A stretch of DNA of 64,000 nucleotides. Source: CAVRQM01 sp963838805 (GTDB taxonomy: Bacteria > Pseudomonadota > Alphaproteobacteria > Acetobacterales > Acetobacteraceae). The stretch is from contig CAWISK010000003.1 of the NCBI GenBank assembly GCA_963838805.1, forward strand, positions 62,001 to 126,000, read 5' to 3'. The stretch's first letter is position 1; every line of letters starts with the position of its first letter. A model generated the notes under the pieces. It did no database searches. It was not told where the DNA came from and saw nothing but the letters and a program-made list of their open reading frames with translations. Shown here piece by piece: positions 56,924-64,000 of this stretch. The position numbers and the translations under genes are program-made.

Positions 56924-57855
56924 GCGGCGGCCGCGAGCGCCACCGCGATGCGCGCCGCGAGCCGCGCGTTGCCGCGCGCCAATGCGATGTTGGCGTCAAG
57001 ACTACGCCCCTCGGTCAACGCCAGCACGCGCGCCAGCAGGAACGGTGTCACGTCCTTTCCGGTGATGCCCGTCGCCTCGGCCTCACGCAGCGCCGCATCT
57101 ATTGCGGCGTCGATTTCTGCGGCGGGAAGGGCATGGTCCGGTTCGATCGGATTGGCGATCAGCATGCCGCCCGGCACCCCCAGCGCACGCTGCGCCGCGA
57201 TGATGGCCGCCAGCGCCTCCGGCGTGTCGCAGCAATGCTCCAGCCGGTGCCCGCTTTCGCGCGCGAAGAAGGCGGGGAAGCTGTGCGTGCGGTAGCCGAC
57301 CACCGGCACGCCTTGCGTTTCCAGCACTTCAAGTGTCTTGCCGATATCCAGGATCGACTTGCAGCCGGCGCAGACCACCGCGACCGGCGATGCCGCCAGC
57401 TCCAGCAGATCGGCCGAGATGTCGAGGCTGCGCTCCGCACCGCGATGCACGCCGCCGATGCCGCCGGTGGCGAAAAGACGGATGCCGGCGCGGGCGGCCA
57501 GGAACATCGTCGCGGCTACGGTGGTGCCGGCGCTCAGGCCCTGTGCCACGATGGCGGCGAGATCGCGGCGCGACGCCTTGCGCGCAGCGGAAGCCTGGTG
57601 CGCCCCTGAAGCGTGGTGCGAGCCGGCGGCCAGCCGCTCCAGCGCCTCGGCGGACAGGCCGATATGGCAGCGCCCGGCGATCACCGCGATCGTTGCCGGC
57701 AGCGCCCCGGCCGCGCGCACCTCGGCCTCCACCGCCCGCGCGGTCTCGGCGTTCTGCGGATAGGGCATCCCGTGCGTGATGATGGTCGATTCGAGCGCCA
57801 CAACGGGCTCGCCCGCGGCAAGGGCGGCGGCGATCTCGGGTGCTATGTCGAGCAT
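56920..57855 (-). CDS. psuG: Pseudouridine-5'-phosphate glycosidase PsuG
   Basis: PsuG splits pseudouridine 5'-phosphate into uracil and ribose 5-phosphate. This 311-residue protein has the family signatures PVVALESTIITHGMPYPQNA, VIAGRCHIGLSAEALERL, KASRRDLAAIVAQGLSAGTT, FATGGIGGVHRGAE, VVCAGCKSILDIGKTLEVLE and GMLIANPIEP. An unusual His/Ala/Ser-rich insertion (SHHASGAHQASAA) sits before the conserved KASRRD, with its catalytic-region Lys. With the adjacent kinase it forms a two-gene RNA-nucleoside salvage operon. Confidence 0.95.
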   Translation of the reverse strand: MLDIAPEIAAALAAGEPVVALESTIITHGMPYPQNAETARAVEAEVRAAGALPATIAVIAGRCHIGLSAEALERLAAGSHHASGAHQASAARKASRRDLAAIVAQGLSAGTTVAATMFLAARAGIRLFATGGIGGVHRGAERSLDISADLLELAASPVAVVCAGCKSILDIGKTLEVLETQGVPVVGYRTHSFPAFFARESGHRLEHCCDTPEALAAIIAAQRALGVPGGMLIANPIEPDHALPAAEIDAAIDAALREAEATGITGKDVTPFLLARVLALTEGRSLDANIALARGNARLAARIAVALAAAA

Positions 57856-57923
57856 AGGGGCCTTTCAGAGCGGAACGCCCTGGTTCATACGACGCGGGCA
57901 CGGCAAGCGGGAGCCTCCGACCG

Positions 57924-59435
57924 ATGAACCGCCCGGTCTCGATCGCACGGGCGGTGGCCCTGGGCGGTGTGCTGCTGCTGGGCGCCGTGCCGCTGCTGGT
58001 GGCGCGGCCCGCGCCGTTGCAGGACTGGCCGAACCATATCGCCCGCGTGCATATCCTGGCCGGGTTGCTGCGCGGCAGCGGGTTCTGGGCGCGGTTCTAC
58101 CGCTTCGATGGCTTTCTGGTCCCGAATGCGGCACTCGATCTGGGGGTGCTCGGTCTTTTGCGGGCCGGCCTGCCGATCGCGGCGGCGGCGCAGATCTTCC
58201 TGCTCGTGACGTACCTGGTCTTCGTCGGCGGCTTCTGCGCACTGGCTCGGGCATCGGCGGCGTTCAGCCCCGCGAAGGTCGGCTTCGTCGTCCTGTTGTT
58301 CTACAGCAACGCGCTGTTCTGGGGGCTCGTGAATTATGTGCTGGGCATCGGGCTGTTGCTGGCCATGCTCGCAGTCGGGCTGCACGCTGGGGCGTGGAGA
58401 CGCTTCTGTGTTGCCGGAGGCGGTGCGGCACTGCTGCTGTTCGTGCATGTTGTGCCGGCGGTTGCCCTCGCTGCGATCCTCTTTTGTCTCGACCTGCACC
58501 GTTTCGCGACAAGCCGGGAGGCGCTGATCCGGCGCTGCGCCGCGAGCACCTCCTGGCTGCTGGCGCTGCTGGTGGTGGCGGGGCTGCTGGCGGTACTGCC
58601 GGGCGGCGCCGGACACGAGTTCGTGGCGGGCTATCCGGGCGCCTCCGTGGGCGATGTCCTGACCCGGAAACTCGGACTGTTCGGCAAGGCTCTGCTGGGG
58701 GGCAGCCGGGTGCAGGATGCGGCCAGCCTGGCCGCGGTCGCGATCTGCATCGCCGCCAGCGTTTTCGCGCGGGCGCGCCTGTCGGCCGCGTCGATGGTCG
58801 TGGTGATCGGGTTGATCGTGCTGGCTATGGCCGCGCCGGAGCGGCTGGGCACCGGATCGCTGCTCGACACGCGGCTGGCCCTGCTGCCGCTGCTGTTCGC
58901 CGCCGCCTGCGTGCGGCTGGAGCCGCGGCCGCTCGCGACCGCCATCGCGGTCGGCGTGGTGCTGGCGCGCACGCTTCTGATCGCGCTGGAGTGGCAGGCC
59001 GCCGGACAGGTTTTCCGCGATTTCGATCGGCGGACGGCCGCACTGCCGCCTGGCGGATTGATGATGATGGCGTATGGTACGCCGCTGCCGTCCCTGAGCT
59101 GGCAGCGGATATGGTCGCCGCCGATCATCTCGATCGCCACGCAGGTCGTGCTGCGCGATGTGTTCATGCCGGCGATCTTCGCCAACCCGGCGCAGCAGCC
59201 GATTGCGCTGCGGCCGGAATACGCGGCGCTGGCGCAGCCCTGGAACCTGACCGATGCCGCGCGTCTGCACGCGGCGGCATCCGCACTTGACGCGGTGTGC
59301 GCAGCGCGCCGCTTCGCCGGCGTCTATCTCACCGTGCTGTACCCGGGCCGCTTCGTCGCCAGCCAGGTGGGGGCGGCGCTGCTGCACGCCCAGCCGGACT
59401 TCCTGATCCTGGATGCCTGCCGATTGCCGCCTTGA
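57924..59435 (+). CDS. Polytopic membrane protein of unknown function
   Basis: These 503 residues have roughly ten to twelve hydrophobic segments, starting with VALGGVLLLGAVPLLVA and including FVVLLFYSNALFWGLVNYVL and AASMVVVIGLIVLAMAA. Between TM1 and TM2 is LQDWPNHIARVHILAGL, with Asp-Trp-Pro-Asn and His on the outer face, the position where GT-C glycosyltransferases carry catalytic acids. The soluble C-terminal ~150 residues follow. That resemblance suggests a lipid-carrier-dependent glycosyltransferase, but no family signature is certain. The gene is monocistronic and converges on the amidohydrolase gene 6 bases away. Confidence 0.7.
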   Translation: MNRPVSIARAVALGGVLLLGAVPLLVARPAPLQDWPNHIARVHILAGLLRGSGFWARFYRFDGFLVPNAALDLGVLGLLRAGLPIAAAAQIFLLVTYLVFVGGFCALARASAAFSPAKVGFVVLLFYSNALFWGLVNYVLGIGLLLAMLAVGLHAGAWRRFCVAGGGAALLLFVHVVPAVALAAILFCLDLHRFATSREALIRRCAASTSWLLALLVVAGLLAVLPGGAGHEFVAGYPGASVGDVLTRKLGLFGKALLGGSRVQDAASLAAVAICIAASVFARARLSAASMVVVIGLIVLAMAAPERLGTGSLLDTRLALLPLLFAAACVRLEPRPLATAIAVGVVLARTLLIALEWQAAGQVFRDFDRRTAALPPGGLMMMAYGTPLPSLSWQRIWSPPIISIATQVVLRDVFMPAIFANPAQQPIALRPEYAALAQPWNLTDAARLHAAASALDAVCAARRFAGVYLTVLYPGRFVASQVGAALLHAQPDFLILDACRLPP

Positions 59436-59441
59436 ACGACG

Positions 59442-60887
59442 TCAGGCGTAGGCCGAGCCATCGAAGCCATCGGGCAGCACGCCGCTCGGCTTGATCATGT
59501 CGTAGGGTGCGCGGGCCAGGAACTGACCGGCGCCGGGTTCGGCCTGTACCGTTCCGTCGCGCATCGCCACCCGACCGCGCAGCAGGGTGGCGACCGGCCA
59601 GCCGGTCACCTCCATGCCCTCGTACGGCGTATAGTCGATCATGTGCTGCAACAGCGCGTTCGTCAGAATCGTCTTGCGCGTCGCATCCCACAGCACGAGG
59701 TCGGCGTCGTAGCCGACGGCGATGCTGCCCTTGCCCTTGAGGCCGAACAGCCGCGCCGGATTGCTCGCGGTCACCCGAACGAACGTGTTGAGGTCGATCC
59801 GGTCTTTGGCCACGCCCTCGGAGAAGATGACCGGCAGTCGCGTGGCGAGGCCGGGCATCCCGTTCGGGATGTCGCGGAACGGCGCGTTGTCGCCATGCAC
59901 CCGCTTGCCGCGCGTTCCCTCGTAGCACCAGCCGCTATGGTCCGAGCTGACCACGTCCAGCACGCCGCTGCGGATCACGTCCCACATGGGGGCGTGGTCG
60001 GCCGCGTCGCGCGGGCTCGGGCTGCACATGAACTTCGCACCCTCGAAGCCGGGGCGGTCCATGTCCGCGGCCGTCATGGTGAAGTATTGCGGGCAGCTCT
60101 CGCCCCAGACCTTCAGCCCGCGCCGTTGCGCCGCCGCGATCTCGGCCGCGACCTCGGCACAGGAGACGTGGAACACCTGGATCGGCTGATCGACCAGTTC
60201 GGCGAGGGCTATGGCGCGGTGCGTGGCCTCCCGCTCGACCACGCGCGGGCGGCTCCAGGCGTGGTATTTCGGGCTGGTGAGGCCGGCCGCAAGCAGCGCC
60301 TCCGTGCGCCAGTTGATCGCCTCGTAGTTCTCGCAATGCACCGTGACCAGTGCCCCATTGCGTCGCGCCGCCGCCAGCACGCGCAGAAAGCCGCGATCGT
60401 CGAGATGCGAGGAATTGTAGGTCAGGAACACCTTGAGGCTGCGCACGCCCGAGGCCACGACCTGCGGGATCTGCTTCCAGATCACCTCATCCGAGGCGTC
60501 GGTGATGATCTGGTGGAACGAGTAGTCCACCATCGAGCGCCTGGCCCGGCGGTGGTACTCGGCCAGGGTGTCGAGCACGCCGTCGCCCTTGAACTGGGCG
60601 CTGAACGTCACGACCGAGGTGGTCCCGCCCACGAGGCAGGAGCGGCTGCCGGTCTCCCAGGTTTCCTCGTCATTGGCGCCGGAGGCATTCTGGAGCTGTT
60701 CGATGTGGCAGTGGGTATCCACCCCGCCCGGCAGCACCAGCAGGCCGCCGGCGTCGAGCGTGTCGCTCCCTTCCAGCCCCTCGGCGATCGCGGCGATGCG
60801 GCCGCCGCGGATGCCGATATCGGCGCGCACGGTGTCGCTGCCGGTCACGACCGTGCCGCCGCGCACCACCAGGTCGTATTCCGCCAT
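59442..60887 (-). CDS. Dihydropyrimidinase/hydantoinase-type amidohydrolase
   Basis: This 481-residue cyclic-amide hydrolase of the amidohydrolase superfamily starts DLVVRGGTVVTGSDTVRADI. The metal ligands are GGVDTHCHIEQ (HxH), the carboxylatable Lys in VRSLKVFLTYNS, His in LVTVHCENYE and VFHVSCAEVA, and Asp in VVSSDHSGW. The family opens hydantoins, dihydropyrimidines or related ureides. The position before a CUT1-type ABC importer on the same strand suggests the importer may bring in its substrate or a related compound, which is inference. Symbols such as hydA or dhT would be guesses. Confidence 0.88.
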   Translation of the reverse strand: MAEYDLVVRGGTVVTGSDTVRADIGIRGGRIAAIAEGLEGSDTLDAGGLLVLPGGVDTHCHIEQLQNASGANDEETWETGSRSCLVGGTTSVVTFSAQFKGDGVLDTLAEYHRRARRSMVDYSFHQIITDASDEVIWKQIPQVVASGVRSLKVFLTYNSSHLDDRGFLRVLAAARRNGALVTVHCENYEAINWRTEALLAAGLTSPKYHAWSRPRVVEREATHRAIALAELVDQPIQVFHVSCAEVAAEIAAAQRRGLKVWGESCPQYFTMTAADMDRPGFEGAKFMCSPSPRDAADHAPMWDVIRSGVLDVVSSDHSGWCYEGTRGKRVHGDNAPFRDIPNGMPGLATRLPVIFSEGVAKDRIDLNTFVRVTASNPARLFGLKGKGSIAVGYDADLVLWDATRKTILTNALLQHMIDYTPYEGMEVTGWPVATLLRGRVAMRDGTVQAEPGAGQFLARAPYDMIKPSGVLPDGFDGSAYA

Positions 60888-60979
60888 TCGCCGCCTCCCT
60901 CCGGTTCCGCCGGGATCATGTTGCGGCCGGCGATGGCTGCCGGCGCAAGCGGCCGGCGCGGCCGCGGAGCGTGAGACAA

Positions 60980-61799
60980 CTACTTCACCGCGCCCAGCGT
61001 CAGCCCGCGCACCAGCCGCTTTTGGAACAGGAAAACGAACGCCAGCACCGGGGCCAGCATCAGTATCGCAGAGGCGGATAGCTCGCCCCAGCGGATGCTC
61101 TGGTAGCCTACGAACTGATACAGCCCCACCGGCACGGTGCGGATCTGGTCAGTCAACACCAGCGCGAACAGAAACTCGTTCCACGAGAACAGGAACGACA
61201 AGATTGCCACTGCGGCGATGCCGGGCCAGGCGACCGGCAGGCAAACGATGCGGAACGCTGGAAGCGCCCGCGCCGTCGATGAACGCGGCCTCCTCCAGTT
61301 CAGGCGGCAGATCCTCGAAGAAGCTTTTCAGCAGCCAGACCACGATCGAGATGTTGAGCGCCACATGCGCCACGATCAGCCCGGCATAGGTATCGACCAG
61401 CCCGGTGCGGACATACAGGATGAAGAACGGGATCAGCATGGCGACCGGCGGCGTCATGCGGGTGGACAGAATCCAGAACCCCATGTCCGCATTGCCGCGA
61501 AACCGGTAGCGCGCCAGCACGTACGCGAACGGCACGCCCAGCAGCAGCCCCAACGCGGTGGCGCCCACCGCCACGATGGTCGAGCTGCCGACGAACCCCC
61601 ACACCTGGGGCGAATGCACGACCGCTGCGTAGTTGGCGAAAGTGGGCGCGAACACGAGACGCGGCGGCCGCGCTAGCACGTCGCGCTGCAACTTCAGGCT
61701 CATGGTGGCGAGCCAATACACCGGGAACAGGCACCACAGCGCGAAGCTCCACAGCAGGATCCGCCGCAGCGTCGTCAGCACGGTGCCACGCCATCTCAC
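60980..61799 (-). CDS. Carbohydrate ABC transporter permease (MalG type), frameshifted
   Basis: This inner-membrane permease has six hydrophobic spans. It begins RRILLWSFALWCLFPVYWLA with the MalG-type MSLKLQRDVLARPP, and carries VGATALGLLLGVPFAYVLAR and the EAA motif ELEEAAFIDGAGA. One extra G near 61262 shifts the frame; RIVCLPVAWPGIAAVAILSF, then FSWNEFLFALVLT and RGLTLGAVK, end the protein at 60980. The repaired length is about 272 residues. GTG 61799 overlaps the first permease gene's stop (GTGA). No ATPase gene is seen in the window. Confidence 0.88.
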
Positions 61800-62710
61800 A
61801 GCATCGCCGCCCGCGGCTGGAACAGCCTCGCCCGGCGCAAGAACACCTGGCTGAACACCGTCGTAACAACCAGCATCACGATGGCGATGGCGCCGGCATA
61901 GCCCATCGACAGGAACTCGATTCCCTGCTTGTAGGCCAGCAGGTTCAGCGTGCGGGTCGAAATGCCGGGGCCGCCGCCGGTCAGCACGAAGATGATGTCG
62001 AAGGTCTTGAACGCGTCGATGGCGCGGAACACCACCGCGGTCGCCAGATACGGGAACAACAGCGGCAAGGTGAGGCGGAAGAAGATGGCGAACGGACCGG
62101 CACCGTCGATGCGTGCGGCCTCCAGCGGCTCCGGGTCCATCGACGCCAGGCCGCCGGCGGCGATCAGCAGCACGAACGGCGTCCACTGCCAGGTGTCGAC
62201 CAGCAGCAGCGAGGCCAGCGCCCAGCCCGGCGAGCCGAGCCAGTCCTGCGGTGGCAGCCCGACTATTCGCAACAGGTAGTTGAACACGCCGAGCGAAGGG
62301 TTCAGCATCATGCGAAAGGTGAACACCGACGCGACCGGGGTCACCGCCAGCGGCAGCAGATACAGCAGTCGCAGCGCGGAGACGCCGCGAGTCTCCTCAT
62401 GCAGCAGGGCGGCAACGCCGACGCCCAGCACGAGTTGCACCGTGACCGCGACCAGCGTGAAGATCGCGGTCACGCGTAGCGCCGCCCAGAACTCCTGCGA
62501 CGCGAACAGCCGCGCATAATTGGCGATCCCGGTGAATTGGAGGCGGCCGGGCGCGGTCAGCGCATAGTCGGTGAACGACAGGCCGAGGCTCGCGAAGAAC
62601 GGTACGATGGTCAGCGCCAGCAGCAGGACGCTGGCCGGCGCCAGCATCAGCACGACGAAGCGGAGGCGCTCATCCTGCTTGCGGGCGCGCACCGCCGCCG
62701 TCCGGCTCAA
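61796..62710 (-). CDS. Carbohydrate ABC transporter permease (MalF type)
   Basis: This intact 304-residue permease has MLAPASVLLLALTIVPFFAS, the MalF-like LSFTDYALTAPG, five further spans and the EAA motif PLEAARIDGAGPFAIFFRL, followed by LPLLFPYLATAVVFRAIDAF and VLTGGGPGISTRTL. It belongs to the CUT1 importer family. TTG 62710 overlaps the stop of the binding-protein gene, and its own stop overlaps the MalG-type permease, so the three are one operon. The ligand cannot be read from sequence; sugars or polyols are usual for the family. Confidence 0.93.
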   Translation of the reverse strand: MSRTAAVRARKQDERLRFVVLMLAPASVLLLALTIVPFFASLGLSFTDYALTAPGRLQFTGIANYARLFASQEFWAALRVTAIFTLVAVTVQLVLGVGVAALLHEETRGVSALRLLYLLPLAVTPVASVFTFRMMLNPSLGVFNYLLRIVGLPPQDWLGSPGWALASLLLVDTWQWTPFVLLIAAGGLASMDPEPLEAARIDGAGPFAIFFRLTLPLLFPYLATAVVFRAIDAFKTFDIIFVLTGGGPGISTRTLNLLAYKQGIEFLSMGYAGAIAIVMLVVTTVFSQVFLRRARLFQPRAAML

Positions 62711-64000
62711 CCCAGCGCGGCCTGCACCTTGCGCGCGGCGTCGTCCAATGACGCCTGCGCGGTCTTGGTTCCGGTCACGACCTCGTTGATCGCCACACCG
62801 AATGCATCAAGGATCTGCGGACCCTTCGGGTGGAACCACGTCGCCTTCATCAGCGATGCGTCGGCGGCCTTCAGATTGGCCAGCGCCGCGTCCGCCGCCT
62901 GCGCGCCGAAGCGGTCGCGGAAGGCCGAGAATTGCCACGCTGAAGCGCGTGGGGTTGCCAGCCCCGAGGCCGCGAGCAGTGCGCAAGTGGGCTTGGACGT
63001 GGCCCATTCCAGGAACAGCCAGGCCGCTTCCTTGTTGGCCGAGTTGCTGTTGATGCCCGCCGTCCAGCGCCACATGTTGGGCTTCGCCGGGTGCGTGCCG
63101 TCGGACGGGAAGGCGCCGTAGACGACGTGACCCGCGACCTGACTCTTCTTCGGGTCTGCGATGTCGGTCGCGAAGTTCGAGCTGTCGCAGCCCATCGCCA
63201 CGGCGCCTGACATGAAATTGTTCAGGCACTCCATCCAGTGATACGAGCTGACGCCGACCGGCCGGTGTCGTGCAGCAGTTTGCCGTACATCGCGATGGCG
63301 GCGACCGCCTCCGGCTTGTTCAGACCGATCTGGCCATCGGGCGTCATGATGCTGCCGCCATAGCTGAACACGAACCCGCCCGCCGGCCATGGCCCCGCGT
63401 CGCCGGTGGCTTTCGCGCGCATGGCGATCCGGCCACGTCCGCGGTCTTGAGCGCCTTCGCGGTCGCGTAGAGCTGGTCCATCGTCGCGGGCACCGGCAGG
63501 CCCTTCGCGTCCAGCATGGTCTTGTTGACGAACAGCGTCTCCGCCTCTGCGGTAATCGCCATGACGTAGCTGTGCCCGTCCGACCATTTCTGGAATCCGA
63601 GTGCGGAGCTGAACACGTCCGGCGCGTCCCACCACGCCATGTCAGTGAGCTTGCCGTCCGCCATCATGGCGTCGAGCGGCTCCAGCCAGTGCGCCGCGAT
63701 TGACTGGCCCAGCGCCCAAACCATGAACACGTCGGGCGTCGGGTTCTTGGCCCCGAGCTTGACCGGCATGGCGGCGGTGTATTCCGCTTCCGATTGGGCC
63801 TGCGGGCGCACGGTGATGCCGGTAAGCCGAGTGAAATGCGGGAGCAGGGGCGTCAGCGCGTCGGTCCAGGGATGCTGCTCGGCGCCCAGCACCAGGGTGC
63901 GGCCCTTCTGCTGCATCCAGTCGATTTTGGCGGCCGACCACTGCGGTTTCATTTCCTCGAACACGTCAGCGGCCCAGACCGGACGACCGGTTGATGCCAG
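62707..64000 (-). CDS. ABC transporter extracellular solute-binding protein, 5' end outside window, two frameshifts
   Basis: The gene runs off the right end. Its first visible codons (LASTGRPVWAADVFEEMKPQ) look like the end of a Tat or Sec signal peptide. The mature lobe has KGRTLVLGAEQHPWTDALTP, AQSEAEYTAAMPVKL and TPDVFMVWALGQSIA. One missing base near 63430 and one near 63262 split it into three frames: AMRAKATGDAGPWPAGGFVF, SIMTPDGQIGLNKPEAVAAI, then GPVGVSSYHWMECLNNFM to VQAALG. It belongs to the family 1 sugar-binding proteins of CUT1 importers. It is coupled to the permease gene. Ligand unknown. Confidence 0.88.

Noticed and set aside
57885..59387. 500-codon minus-strand open frame
   Set aside because: It is the complement of the polytopic membrane protein, rich in Gln/Arg/His, and has no conserved features.

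Overview
This is a GC-rich chromosomal segment of an alphaproteobacterium, most likely Rhodospirillales/Acetobacteraceae. The evidence is the gene order hisG-hisD-infA-maf-rng, murA next to dcd, a short-form HisG, cold-shock and LysR genes of alphaproteobacterial type, and a GTTC-N7-GTTC LexA-type box. The genus cannot be fixed from sequence alone. Coding density is high, and many neighbours are coupled by 1-11 base stop/start overlaps (ATGA, GTGA, TTGA), so most clusters read as operons.

Layout. 1-3.5 kb: end of a branched-chain amino acid ABC transporter (fused LivM-LivG, then LivF) and a secreted serine hydrolase. 3.5-5.4 kb: DUF4865/LysR pair and a small exported protein. 5.4-9.9 kb: housekeeping block rng-maf-infA-hisD-hisG plus a small protein and cspA. 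10-13.6 kb: an NRAMP-like transporter with altered metal-site motifs, an O-methyltransferase and an unassigned protein. 13.7-16.5 kb: murA, dcd, tRNA-Thr and a membrane protein. 16.8-23.6 kb: two response regulators without kinases, SGNH hydrolase, uppP, VOC protein, ene-reductase, ATP-grasp and DedA proteins. 23.6-29.5 kb: a surface-polysaccharide locus with three enzymes of UDP-N-acetyl-6-deoxy-hexosamine synthesis, a methyltransferase and two glycosyltransferases. 29.6-33.5 kb: DUF1223 protein, orphan ABC ATPase, SDR, and dihydroxyacetone kinase dhaL-dhaK.

33.5-42 kb is the most distinctive part. A probable SOS-regulated small gene is followed by three tandem copies of a secreted kelch-like beta-propeller gene. 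Each copy has its own promoter of the same design (TTG-type -35, exactly 18-base spacer, TAT(G/C)GT -10) and its own hairpin after the stop. A secreted quinoprotein-like propeller lies next to them on the same strand. 42-50 kb returns to housekeeping: a 47-residue lipoprotein, tRNA-Gln, ppx, rlmE, guaB, HAD, rsmB, GNAT, guaA. 50.3-54.3 kb is an accessory block of two SDRs, an SRPBCC protein and an F420-type NADP-binding protein, divergent from a LysR gene. 54.8-64 kb holds a trypsin-like protease, the pseudouridine-degrading psuG/psuK pair, a polytopic membrane protein, a dihydropyrimidinase-type amidohydrolase and a CUT1-type ABC importer whose binding protein runs off the right end.

Quality warning. 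About twenty genes, including single-copy essential ones (guaA, guaB, hisD, dcd), are interrupted by single-base indels, mostly one extra base in a short G/C run. Homologous protein sequence continues in the next frame each time. This pattern points to sequencing or consensus errors rather than pseudogenes, so those genes are annotated over their full extent with the frameshift noted.
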